Assembly (NCBI GenBank): GCA_902763505.1
Contig: CACWSO010000007.1
Location: 62,001-126,000, forward strand
DNA length: 64,000 nucleotides
Direction: 5' to 3'
Source of the DNA: an uncultured Eubacteriales bacterium
GTDB taxonomy: Bacteria; Bacillota; Clostridia; Peptostreptococcales; Anaerovoracaceae
A model generated the notes under the pieces. That model did no database searches. It saw only the letters and a list, made by a program, of their open reading frames with translations, and was not told the origin of the DNA. Shown in pieces: positions 47,532 to 55,372 of the stretch. Every line of letters starts with the position of its first letter. Position 1 is the stretch's first letter. The position numbers and the translations under genes are program-made.

Positions 47532-48812
47532 ATGACGAGGGATGGCAAAGCCACAAAATACATTTCTTTCTGCCTGCTGACGATTCTTCTCGGATTCGCG
47601 GCAGGCGGTATCGTCTGGGTCATACTGCAGATCATGCAGATCGGGATCGGACTGATTTGGACTGCCTTCCCAACCGCGCTGGGGCTCGGGCCAGGGGTTT
47701 TGGGCGTACTGCTCTACAACCTCATCGTCTGTTTCATCGGCGCACTGTTCATCGCCTTCGGTCAAAAGCATTACGGTCGTCTTCCGGATACCATGGAAGA
47801 AGTCCTGGGGCGCGTCAAGAAAACCGGACACTATCCTTACAGCAATCTCCACCACATTGCAATCGCAGCGCTTTTCCCCCTCCTCTTCGGCGGAGCGCTC
47901 GGTCCTGAGGCTGGCCTGACCGGTCTGGTCGTCGGCCTTTGCTACTGGATCGGAGACAATCTCAAATATAGAAATGAAGAAATCACGGCGCTGGCCGAGG
48001 CGGGATTCGCCGCGGTGGTCGGCGTCATCTTCGGATCCCCGCTCTTCGGCATCGCGCACAATCTGGAACCGGACGACCGGTCGGAACGCTATGGACAAAA
48101 GATTGCCGGCAAGCGGACGCGGATCCTCATTTACTGCTTCGGTGCGCTCGGCGGCATGCTGGCGTTCCTTCTCCTCGGGAAGCTCACCGGACGTTCGGCC
48201 GGCCTTCCGAGATTCGGCTTTCACCATGCAGTCGGCGTCGATCAGTGGATGTGGCTTTTGCCCCTGCTCGCCATCGGAATCCTCTTCGCTCTGTATTATC
48301 TGACAATCGAAAAGCTTACCCGCATTGCTGCAGGTAAGCTCTCTGGTCACCCTTATATCTGTTCCTTTATCGCGGCGGCGGCCGTTGCCGTTTCCGGCGC
48401 GTTCCTGCCGCTCACAATGTTCTCGGGAGAGCATCAGCTTGAGACGCTCATCGACAGCTGGCAGCAGACTTCGCCGACCGTCATGATTCTCACCGCCATC
48501 GTGAAACTGGCACTTGTCAGCTTTTGCATTAATTTCGGATGGCGGGGCGGGAGCATTTTCCCGATTATCTTCAGCGGCGCGCTGCTCGGCTACACCTTCG
48601 CTCTGATTGTCGGCATGGACGGCGCCTTCGCGGTCGCCATGCTCGTGTCTTCCATGTACGCTTACATCATGCGCAAGCCTGTCGCTGTTGTGATGATTCT
48701 GCTGCTGTGCTTCCCGGTCACGTATATCTTCCCGATCGCGGTGTCCGCAATCATAGCCTCTAAAACCCCAACCCCTTTTGGTCACAGATCCGGGTGCTCT
48801 GCTAATCATTGA
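47532..48812 (+). CDS. ClC family chloride channel/antiporter
   Basis: From ATG 47532 (TGGGGAT upstream) the product is 426 residues with about ten hydrophobic segments. ClC signatures present are GGALGPEAGLTGLV (the GxGPE loop with the gating Glu) and WRGGSIFPIIFSGALLG (GGxFxP-like). The first GSGIP selectivity loop is not evident. Bacterial members exchange Cl- (or F-) for protons. It starts one base after the aldehyde dehydrogenase stop and ends directly against the opposite DUF4097 gene, leaving no room for a terminator. Confidence 0.85.
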   Translation: MTRDGKATKYISFCLLTILLGFAAGGIVWVILQIMQIGIGLIWTAFPTALGLGPGVLGVLLYNLIVCFIGALFIAFGQKHYGRLPDTMEEVLGRVKKTGHYPYSNLHHIAIAALFPLLFGGALGPEAGLTGLVVGLCYWIGDNLKYRNEEITALAEAGFAAVVGVIFGSPLFGIAHNLEPDDRSERYGQKIAGKRTRILIYCFGALGGMLAFLLLGKLTGRSAGLPRFGFHHAVGVDQWMWLLPLLAIGILFALYYLTIEKLTRIAAGKLSGHPYICSFIAAAAVAVSGAFLPLTMFSGEHQLETLIDSWQQTSPTVMILTAIVKLALVSFCINFGWRGGSIFPIIFSGALLGYTFALIVGMDGAFAVAMLVSSMYAYIMRKPVAVVMILLLCFPVTYIFPIAVSAIIASKTPTPFGHRSGCSANH

Positions 48813-49724
48813 TCAGTCTTCCATGAAGTCTAGATCGATGTCGCCTGTTGTTGTTTTGAGCGTCAGCTTGTTCGGGCCGCCTGGAAGACTAACGCTGTTT
48901 TCTGATTCGATTTCTTCCTCTCCGATGCTGATTGTGCCTGTGTTGGTCGATACGGATATTTCATACTGGTTCTTAGGCAGATCGGTTTCAAGTTCGATGT
49001 CGCCTGTCGTTACCTCCGCGCTGACATTGCCCACTGCATCCTGAATATCGATATCTCCGGTGTTCGTCTTCATCGTCATCTCGCTGCAGGTCACATGTCC
49101 TGCATTCAGGTCACCCGTATTCGCCGCTGCGTTCAGTTTATCACAGGTTGTGCCTACGACCTCGATATCCCCGGATTCTGTGCCGGCCGTAATCGTCCCT
49201 GCCTCCACGCCGTCGATGGATACGTCTCCGTACTTGTCCTCGATCTGGATGCTGTCCAGCTTCTGATCTGCGCAGAAGATGATGACATCCGGACTTAGAT
49301 CTCCGCCTGAGAGATTGACCTCAACATGGTCGATGCTCTCATCGCTGCCTTTTATTTTCAAAACCCCTTCTTCATTCACTACTTCAGGCATTTCATAGCC
49401 CTTGCCCCATCTTACTGCGACCGTTCCCGCAACGCCTTCCGCGTAGATTTCTTCTGTGAAATCCGGGGCCTCTTCGCCCTGCAGATCCTGTCCCGGTGAG
49501 ACGATTGCGATGTCAAGGCTGCCTTCTGCTTCGATGGACTGGAATTCTCCGACGGTAAAAAGATCTGTTTCCGTCGAATTCGGGCCGACGTTCAGCCACT
49601 CGTGCTTATCGGCGACCTTCTGCAGGTCATCGACTCCGCCGGCAGCGTAACCCGCAAAGGTCATTACGATTCCCAATACGCAGACCGCTGCGCATATTAT
49701 GAAAAACTTTGCCAGTTTACTCAT
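48813..49724 (-). CDS. DUF4097 beta-strand repeat protein, membrane-anchored
   Basis: From ATG 49724 (GGGGG upstream) the 303-residue protein has one N-terminal membrane helix (FFIICAAVCVLGIVMTFAGYAAG) and an outside right-handed beta-repeat domain made of repeating T-G-D-I units (GDVSIDGVEAG, SGDIEVVG, TGDLNAG, TGDIDIQD, TGDIELET, TGTISIG, TGDIDLDF). DUF4097 proteins usually sit with HAAS and PadR genes, as here. Role unknown, probably an envelope structural or sensing protein. Confidence 0.88.
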   Translation of the reverse strand: MSKLAKFFIICAAVCVLGIVMTFAGYAAGGVDDLQKVADKHEWLNVGPNSTETDLFTVGEFQSIEAEGSLDIAIVSPGQDLQGEEAPDFTEEIYAEGVAGTVAVRWGKGYEMPEVVNEEGVLKIKGSDESIDHVEVNLSGGDLSPDVIIFCADQKLDSIQIEDKYGDVSIDGVEAGTITAGTESGDIEVVGTTCDKLNAAANTGDLNAGHVTCSEMTMKTNTGDIDIQDAVGNVSAEVTTGDIELETDLPKNQYEISVSTNTGTISIGEEEIESENSVSLPGGPNKLTLKTTTGDIDLDFMED

Positions 49725-50490
49725 TTCCTTCACCCCCTGTTAACAACATCTGATCTGCCTCAGGTTCTATCTCTATAGCTGCTTCTGCCTCTGCGGCGTC
49801 AGCCTCCATCTCCCTTATGAATGCCTCTTCATCTTCATCCGGACGGTTCACATACACCCAATCTTCCCTGGCGGATTTGTCCTCAGCCAGCTTCCTGATT
49901 CTGTGCTTTTCTCGGCCGCGGCGGATTGCCTTTGCGATTGCGATGACTGCTGCGCGAACTCCTATGAAGAGTCCCGCACCCGCGGCTACAGATGCTGCGA
50001 GAACAATCAGGCCGATTCCTGTGACCATGATTCCCGATGAAACCGCGTCAGCCATGGAGACAGCTCCAAATACGACACATCCAAGGCCTGCAACTGCCGA
50101 TCCGATGATTCCGACTGCCAGACCGACTACAACGCAAGCGGCGCCGAACAGCACCCAAAACGCACAAATCGCGAGAGGAATGGAAACCGGTGCGGAAACG
50201 ATTCCGATGATGACCCACCATGCTGCCGAGAGTTTCTTCTTTGTCGTCGGCTTTTCGCCTAACAATGTCTCATCTCCATCCAGGAGCCTTGCGGCGTAAT
50301 CTGCTCTGATCTGAGTCGCTATTCTCTTCGGACTGCCGAGTTCGTCCAGAATCTCTTCTTCTGTTTTCTCTCCGGACTCCAGAACTTCATCGAAGTACTC
50401 TTCATAAAATTCAGTTGCTGCAACGATCTCCTCCGGCGGCAGTTTCCTGAGTCCTTCCCTCAGCGTAATAATAAACTCCTGCCTAGTCAT
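49717..50490 (-). CDS. HAAS/DUF1700 domain membrane protein
   Basis: From ATG 50490 (AGGGGTGG upstream) the product is 257 residues. The N-terminal HAAS domain is clear: TRQEFIITLREGLRKLPPEEIVAATEFYEEYFDEVLESGEKTEEEILDELGSPKRIATQI. Three to four hydrophobic segments follow, Gly/Ala/Val-rich, and then a charged, acidic C-terminus. It overlaps the PadR gene upstream by 8 bases and the DUF4097 gene downstream by 8 bases, so the three are tightly coupled. Confidence 0.88.
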   Translation of the reverse strand: MTRQEFIITLREGLRKLPPEEIVAATEFYEEYFDEVLESGEKTEEEILDELGSPKRIATQIRADYAARLLDGDETLLGEKPTTKKKLSAAWWVIIGIVSAPVSIPLAICAFWVLFGAACVVVGLAVGIIGSAVAGLGCVVFGAVSMADAVSSGIMVTGIGLIVLAASVAAGAGLFIGVRAAVIAIAKAIRRGREKHRIRKLAEDKSAREDWVYVNRPDEDEEAFIREMEADAAEAEAAIEIEPEADQMLLTGGEGNE

Positions 50491-50812
50491 TCTCGCCACC
50501 CCTTTCATCTTCTACCATAAGCTTTTCGATTGCTGTCTTGTAATCGTTCCACTGCTTTCTGTACTCAAGCAGCTGTGCCTCGCCTTTCTCAGTTATGGAG
50601 TAGTATCTGCGGTTCCTTCCCTGATAAGGCTGATCGTAAGTCCTGCAAAGTCCTTCTTTCTGAAGTCTTCTCAGAACCGGGTAAAGAGTCGATTCCGAAA
50701 TCACAATCGCGCTCTTCATCTCCTGCGTAATCTCATACCCATATGTGTCCCCTCTTTTTAGAATTGCCAGGGCGCACGCGTCGAGTAAGCTTGATTCGAT
50801 CTTAAAAGCCAC
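50483..50812 (-). CDS. PadR family transcriptional regulator
   Basis: From GTG 50812, which has GGAGGC 5 bases upstream, the 109-residue protein is a short PadR: LLDACALAILKRGDTYGYEITQEMKSAIVISESTLYPVLRRLQKEGLCRTYDQPYQGRNRRYYSITEKGEAQLLEYRKQWNDY. The winged helix and the single C-terminal dimerisation helix are complete. It is the first gene of the PadR-HAAS-DUF4097 operon and probably represses it through the palindrome over its own promoter. Confidence 0.92.
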   Translation of the reverse strand: MAFKIESSLLDACALAILKRGDTYGYEITQEMKSAIVISESTLYPVLRRLQKEGLCRTYDQPYQGRNRRYYSITEKGEAQLLEYRKQWNDYKTAIEKLMVEDERGGEND

Positions 50813-50854
50813 TTTGCGCCTCCTTTCTTCGTGCAATGTTATTTTTCGTTTAAT

Positions 50855-50883
50855 ACTATACGACGTATAATATTGTTTGTCAA
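50855..50883 (-). promoter_or_regulatory. Sigma-A promoter of the padR operon with overlapping palindrome
   Basis: On the minus strand perfect TTGACA, 17 bases and TATAGT. The perfect palindrome TATACG-A-CGTATA (50857-50869) covers the -10 and part of the spacer, so a dimer bound there would block polymerase; PadR itself is the obvious candidate. Confidence 0.65.
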
Positions 50884-50938
50884 CTACTTTCTTGAAAAAT
50901 TTTTAGGGCTTTCTTGTTAAATAAATAACAATTTTCTA

Positions 50939-50967
50939 TTTACTCGATTATTACACGGTGCTACAAT
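50939..50967 (+). promoter_or_regulatory. Putative promoter of the CoA-transferase gene
   Basis: TTTACT, 17 bases, TACAAT; a moderate match, 46 bases before the ATG. It is divergent from the padR promoter. Confidence 0.4.
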
Positions 50968-51013
50968 AGAATGCGTTAAAGGATAACAATGTGGAATCCG
51001 GGAGGATAAAAAG

Positions 51014-52372
51014 ATGTATAAAACTTCAATGCTCGAAAAGAAGTATCAGGAAAAGCTCATTACAGCAGAGCAGGCTGCTGAAATGGTCCACAATAACAAC
51101 CGTATCCATTTCGGTCTGGGCCTTGGAACCGTAAAGGACATCGACAAGGCTCTGGCAAAACGTGCGGATGAGCTTTGGAACGTAGAAATCATCAGTACTG
51201 TAGGTGTGCGCAACGCCCCTTTCGAAACGTATCTGGCTACTGATGACAATAAGAAAGTAAGATTCTCATCAGCGCACTTCAGCTCCTTCGACCGTGAAAT
51301 GTGCAAAGCCGGCCGTTGCTGGTATATTCCGATGATGTTCAATGAACTGCCGGTTTACTGGCAGCACAATGACAGCGGACTGGACATCGCTTTCTTCCAG
51401 GTCGCTCCTATGGACGAACACGGAAACTTCAACATCGGACCGCAGGTTGCGGATATCTGGGGCGTCATCAAGAGTGCGAAGAAAGTTATTGTTGAGGTCA
51501 ACGAGAATATGCCGATTGCCCATGGCCATCAGACACAGCTCAACCTCTACGGCGTCGACTATGTCGTCGAAGGGTCCAACTCACCGATGGACGAACTGTT
51601 CAATAAGCCACCGACAAAGATTGACAAGTACATTGCAGAATACGTCGTATCCCAGATTGAATCCCACAGTACATTGCAGCTTGGAATCGGCGCTCTGCCG
51701 GGCTGCATCGGCTCCATGCTTGCAGAATCAGATGTCAGAAACATCAACGCACATACTGAGATGTTTGTAGACGCTTATGTGGATCTCTTCGAAGCAGGAA
51801 AGCTCACCGGAAACAAGCCTGTGGATAAAGGAAAAGCTGTTTATACATTCGCAGGCGGTACCAAGCGGCTCTATGACTTCATCGACGACAACCCAATTTG
51901 CTGCAGCGCACCGGTCGACTATGTCAACAGCATTGAAACCGTATCAAAAATCAAAAACTTCATTTCTATTAACAGTTGCATTCAAGTCGACCTCTACGGG
52001 CAAGTCTGCTCCGAGTCAGCCGGCGTACAGCAAGTATCCGGTACGGGCGGACAGCTTGACTTCGTTCTTGGCGCATACGCATCCAAAGGCGGCAAGAGCT
52101 TCCTCTGTACGCCATCTACAAGAACCCTTAAGGACGGCACCAGAGAATCTCTCATCAAGCCGATGCTCTCCGAAGGAAGTATCGTAACAACACCTCGTAC
52201 AGCAACCAACTTCGTTGTAACAGAGTACGGCATCGCCAACCTTAAGGGCAAGAACACCTGGCAGCGTGCAGAACTCCTGATCAATATCGCGCATCCTGAT
52301 TTCAGAGATGACCTCATCAAGCAGGCTGAAAAGATGGGAATCTGGAAGAACACCTCGAAGGTAAGCTTCTAA
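51014..52372 (+). CDS. Acetyl-CoA hydrolase/transferase family CoA-transferase (butyrate/4-hydroxybutyrate type)
   Basis: The 452-residue enzyme has the two CoA-transferase halves. The expected catalytic Glu249 lies in NINAHTEMFVDAYVDLFEAG; the C-terminal half shows SESAGVQQVSGTGGQLDFVLGAYASKGGKSFL, and FVVTEYGIANLKGK near the end. Family members move CoA between acetate and butyryl-, 4-hydroxybutyryl- or succinyl-CoA. In fermenting Clostridia this step yields butyrate and acetyl-CoA or conserves energy. Exact acyl specificity is not decidable. GGGAGGAT precedes the ATG; a terminator follows. Confidence 0.9.
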   Translation: MYKTSMLEKKYQEKLITAEQAAEMVHNNNRIHFGLGLGTVKDIDKALAKRADELWNVEIISTVGVRNAPFETYLATDDNKKVRFSSAHFSSFDREMCKAGRCWYIPMMFNELPVYWQHNDSGLDIAFFQVAPMDEHGNFNIGPQVADIWGVIKSAKKVIVEVNENMPIAHGHQTQLNLYGVDYVVEGSNSPMDELFNKPPTKIDKYIAEYVVSQIESHSTLQLGIGALPGCIGSMLAESDVRNINAHTEMFVDAYVDLFEAGKLTGNKPVDKGKAVYTFAGGTKRLYDFIDDNPICCSAPVDYVNSIETVSKIKNFISINSCIQVDLYGQVCSESAGVQQVSGTGGQLDFVLGAYASKGGKSFLCTPSTRTLKDGTRESLIKPMLSEGSIVTTPRTATNFVVTEYGIANLKGKNTWQRAELLINIAHPDFRDDLIKQAEKMGIWKNTSKVSF

Positions 52373-52424
52373 CGCAAACTCTGCACTAATGCAAAAGCAA
52401 CAAGACAAATTAAGACAAATCATA

Positions 52425-52464
52425 AAAAAGACCCAAACTGGTATCACATCAGTTTGGGTCTTTT
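52425..52464. terminator. Bidirectional intrinsic terminator
   Basis: A 15-bp stem (AAAAGACCCAAACTG / CAGTTTGGGTCTTTT) with a 9-base loop between the convergent CoA-transferase (+) and dihydrouridine synthase (-) genes, with A and T runs on both sides. Confidence 0.9.
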
Positions 52465-52477
52465 ATTTAGGTTTGAT

Positions 52478-53527
52478 CTATCTGTTTTGGAAGGCGTGGA
52501 ACAGTTCCGCCATGGTGTCCGCATCTGAAATCTGATTGATCTCCCGCCGGAGTGCCGGCGCGCCGCGCATGCCTTTGGTGTACCAACCGACGAACTTACG
52601 GATCTCTTTGACGGCAATTGATTCTCCCTTGTCTTCGCATAGCATCTCCAAATGACGGATGAGCATTTCGATGCGTTCCTCACGGGTCACTTCGAAGGCG
52701 CCGCCTGCTGCCAGCGAGCCGTTACCCGGCTTCCATCCAAGTTCCCACAGCAGTCTGGCGTCCCGAAAGATCCATGGATTTCCAAGAGCGCCGCGTGCAA
52801 TCATGACGCCGTCACACCCGGTTTCGTCCATCATCCTGAGGGCGTCTTCACCGCATCTCACATCGCCGTTTCCGATGACCGGAATATCCACTGCTTTCTT
52901 CACTTCCGCTATGACATTCCAGTCGGCCGTTCCTTCGTAGAACTGTTCCCGCGTCCGGCCGTGCACTGTCACTGCCGCTGCACCTGCCGCTTCGATTGCC
53001 TTTGCTGCTTCAGCGGCGACATTCTCACCCCGCGCAAAACCCATCCGGATCTTCGCGGTCACCTGCTTCGGCGCAGTATCTGTTTCGGACAGCTCTCCCG
53101 CTCCCATCTGCGCGCCGGCCACCATAGCGGCGACGCAGTCATAGAGCACATCCAGTCGTTTCAGCAGAGCGGAACCTTCCCCGTTTCTGACGATTTTCGG
53201 TACCGGGCATCCGCAGTTCAGATCGAGGACCACATTATCGCAGGATGCCAGCTCACGGGCTGCCCCGTAGAGCACGTCCGGTTCATCACCGAACAGCTGG
53301 AATCCCGCTATGCCGCTTTCCGTCTCTTCTTCTGTCAGCTCCAAAAGCTGGCGGCTCTTGCGGTCGCCGTACTTGAGCCCTTTGCCGCTGACCATTTCCG
53401 TAAATACAAGAGACGCCCCCTGCTCTTCGCAAAGGGCGCGCATTGTCTTGTCCGTGTACCCGGCGAGCGGCGCCAGGATAAAAGGTGTTTTGAATTCGAT
53501 TCCGCCGATCTGAAGTGTTTTCTTCAT
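52478..53527 (-). CDS. tRNA-dihydrouridine synthase (DusB-like)
   Basis: A 349-residue FMN-dependent TIM barrel: FILAPLAGYTDKTMRALCEEQGASLVFTEMVS at the start, LDLNCGCPVPKIVRNGEGSALLK with the catalytic Cys near 104, VTVHGRTREQFYEG and IGNGDVRCGEDALRMMDETGCDGVMIARGALGNPWIF. It reduces uridines in tRNA. The ATG directly follows the coaX stop (TAAATG), so both are one operon. The DusB/DusC branch cannot be fixed by eye. Confidence 0.92.
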   Translation of the reverse strand: MKKTLQIGGIEFKTPFILAPLAGYTDKTMRALCEEQGASLVFTEMVSGKGLKYGDRKSRQLLELTEEETESGIAGFQLFGDEPDVLYGAARELASCDNVVLDLNCGCPVPKIVRNGEGSALLKRLDVLYDCVAAMVAGAQMGAGELSETDTAPKQVTAKIRMGFARGENVAAEAAKAIEAAGAAAVTVHGRTREQFYEGTADWNVIAEVKKAVDIPVIGNGDVRCGEDALRMMDETGCDGVMIARGALGNPWIFRDARLLWELGWKPGNGSLAAGGAFEVTREERIEMLIRHLEMLCEDKGESIAVKEIRKFVGWYTKGMRGAPALRREINQISDADTMAELFHAFQNR

Positions 53528-54388
53528 TTACAGCTTCCCTTCGTACAGCATATCTGTCTTTTCGATTTCTTCCTGGGTCACCTGTTTGCGGTTCTTCTTG
53601 TTTTTTCTGTAGATCAGCTCAAGTCCTTCAAGGGTCAGAAGCTTGTCGACGTAATCGATGCAGTCCACGCCCTGGTCGATCATCGTTGCCAGTCCACCGG
53701 TCGCGATAACTTTGATGTCCTCCTCACGTACGCCTTCCTTGGCGCAGTATTCTGCAAGCTCTTTCTTCATCTTCTGCACGATGAATTCTACCAGTCCCAT
53801 ATGTCCGTAAACCAGTCCTGACTGCATGCTGTTGATGGTGTTTCTGCAGATGACGTGACCCGGCTCTTCCAGTTCGACCTTCGGAAGTTTGGCCGTCTTT
53901 TCGAAGAGGGCGTCGGATGAGATCTTCAGACCCGGCGCAATCGTACCGCCGATGTACTCTGCCTTCGGCGTGATGGCGCAGAACGTTGTTGCTGTTCCAA
54001 GATCTATGATGATAAGCGGTCCGCCGTACTTGGCGTGAGCGGCGACAGCGTTTACGATTCTGTCGGCGCCGACCTGCTTAGGATTGTCGTATTTGACGAT
54101 CAGGCCGGTCTTGATTCCCGGTCCGATGACGATGGCTCTCGTATTGAAGTACTTCTGCGAGAGATGCTGAAGTGTGTAGAGAATCGAAGGTACAACTGTT
54201 GCGATGATGACATCTTCGACCTCAGCAAAATCAAGATTTTCATACTGGAAGAGCTGATTGATGATCATACCGTATTCATCAGCGCTCTTCCGGTTATCTG
54301 TTTCGAGTCTCCAGTTGGTGATCATCTGACCATCCCGGAATACTCCCAGAACGATGTTTGTGTTTCCTACATCAAAGGCAAGTAACAT
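53528..54388 (-). CDS. coaX: Type III pantothenate kinase
   Basis: From ATG 54388 (AAAGGAGAAAC upstream) the product is 286 residues. Motifs are DVGNTNIVLGVF (phosphate 1), KQVGADRIVNAVAA, PLIIIDLGTATTFCAIT (phosphate 2) and GGTIAPGLKISSDALFEKTAKLPKVEL. It phosphorylates pantothenate as the first step to CoA and needs a monovalent cation. The tail with many Lys residues (YRKNKKNRKQVTQEE) is an extra of about 25 residues. Confidence 0.94.
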   Translation of the reverse strand: MLLAFDVGNTNIVLGVFRDGQMITNWRLETDNRKSADEYGMIINQLFQYENLDFAEVEDVIIATVVPSILYTLQHLSQKYFNTRAIVIGPGIKTGLIVKYDNPKQVGADRIVNAVAAHAKYGGPLIIIDLGTATTFCAITPKAEYIGGTIAPGLKISSDALFEKTAKLPKVELEEPGHVICRNTINSMQSGLVYGHMGLVEFIVQKMKKELAEYCAKEGVREEDIKVIATGGLATMIDQGVDCIDYVDKLLTLEGLELIYRKNKKNRKQVTQEEIEKTDMLYEGKL

Positions 54389-54452
54389 TTGTTGTTTCTC
54401 CTTTCGCTTTACCGCTGCGCCCCCTTCGTCGCAGTCGCTTTGCTGAAACAAG

Positions 54453-54480
54453 CAGAGGCGGTATTATGCAACCGCCCCTG
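54453..54480 (-). terminator. Probable intrinsic terminator of the decarboxylase operon
   Basis: On the minus strand CAGGGGCGGT, 8-base loop, ACCGCCTCTG (one mismatch), followed by a weak CTTGTTTC tract. It lies between the biotin carrier gene and coaX. Confidence 0.55.
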
Positions 54481-54512
54481 TTTATATATCCTTAATTCCA
54501 AAATACTTTTAA

Positions 54513-54911
54513 TTATTTGAGTGTGATCAGAACGTCGCCTGAGTTAACTGAGGAACCCTTAGCTGCTACGATCTTGTCTACAGTTCCTGCGGAAGGAGCT
54601 GAAATTTCGTTCTCCATCTTCATTGCTTCGAGGATGAGTACTACGTCGCCGGCGTTAACTGCCTGACCCTCTGAAACTTTGACGTCCAGAACTGTTCCTG
54701 GCATTGGTGCTGTGATGCTTGCCGCGCCGCCTGCTGCAGGTGCTGCTGCCGGAGCTGGAGCTGGTGCAGGTGCCGCTGCTGGTGCAGGAGCTGGTGCTGC
54801 TGCCGGAGCTGGAGCAGGTGCTGCCGCTGCTGCTGGTGCAGGAGCTCCGCCCAGATCTTCTACTTCAACTGCATATGTAGTTCCGTTTACAGTGATGTTG
54901 TACTTTTTCAT
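54513..54911 (-). CDS. Biotin carboxyl carrier protein (decarboxylase gamma/biotin subunit)
   Basis: From ATG 54911 (GAAAGGA upstream) the product is 132 residues: a short N-terminal strand domain ([18 protein letters not shown]), a linker of about 45 residues made almost only of Ala, Pro and Gly, and a biotinyl domain with the target Lys in [11 protein letters not shown]. This is the organisation of MmdC, GcdC and related mobile biotin subunits. It carries CO2 between the carboxyltransferase and the membrane partner. The linker explains the ORF with Gly/Ala on the other strand, which is not a gene. Confidence 0.93.
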   Translation of the reverse strand: MKKYNITVNGTTYAVEVEDLGGAPAPAAAAAPAPAPAAAPAPAPAAAPAPAPAPAAAPAAGGAASITAPMPGTVLDVKVSEGQAVNAGDVVLILEAMKMENEISAPSAGTVDKIVAAKGSSVNSGDVLITLK

Positions 54912-54934
54912 TTTACTTTTTCCTTTCACTTAGA

Positions 54935-55360
54935 TTATCTTCTTCTGGTGTCGAGCCTGTCTTCCAGTCCGGATACGCCCCAAGGGGTGTTGTCTCCTGA
55001 AAGTCGTGTTATCTTCTTTACAACCAGGTTGTTTGCATTTGCTCCCTGATATGCAGCAATAGCTGCCGCTATGACTGCTACCAGGCTGTCATCTGATGCC
55101 TCTTCCACAGGTGCCTTCGTTTCAACCGGTGCCGGTGCTGCGGCTGCCGCCGGAGCTGCGGCCGGTTTCTTGGATGCAGTTCCCAGAACCTTACCCATGA
55201 TTGAAATGAAGATCCAAATGAGGATGAGTACTGTAAATGTGATACCCAGTCCCATGATCATGGTGATCGTGGATGCCAGCATCTTCTCCCCGAATGTCAG
55301 TGAATGCATCGTGTCTGGATTCGAGAATATTTCCATTAAACTCATGTTGGATGTATCCAT
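54935..55360 (-). CDS. OadG family sodium-pump decarboxylase small subunit
   Basis: A 141-residue protein with an N-terminal membrane helix (KMLASTITMIMGLGITFTVLILIWIFISIMGKVLG), an Ala/Pro-rich linker ([21 protein letters not shown]) and a C-terminal part (DDSLVAVIAAAIAAYQG) as in OadG/MmdD. It stabilises the decarboxylase complex at the membrane. AAGGAGGTG precedes the ATG. Its presence is the main reason to call the carboxyltransferase a sodium-pump decarboxylase rather than a plain carboxylase. Confidence 0.85.
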   Translation of the reverse strand: MDTSNMSLMEIFSNPDTMHSLTFGEKMLASTITMIMGLGITFTVLILIWIFISIMGKVLGTASKKPAAAPAAAAAPAPVETKAPVEEASDDSLVAVIAAAIAAYQGANANNLVVKKITRLSGDNTPWGVSGLEDRLDTRRR

Positions 55361-55372
55361 GCTGTCACCTCC

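Noticed and set aside
47484..48809. 441-residue minus-strand frame opposite the ClC gene
   Set aside because: Very rich in charged residues with no family resemblance, whereas the plus strand shows ClC signatures and membrane helices; this is an antisense shadow.
52652..53821. 389-residue plus-strand frame
   Set aside because: Spans two real minus-strand genes (dihydrouridine synthase and coaX) and has His/Cys/Phe-rich composition typical of an antisense frame.
54679..54933. Plus-strand frame coding a Gly/Ala-rich 84-residue protein
   Set aside because: It is the complement of the Ala/Pro linker of the biotin carrier gene; low-complexity shadow with no ribosome binding site.
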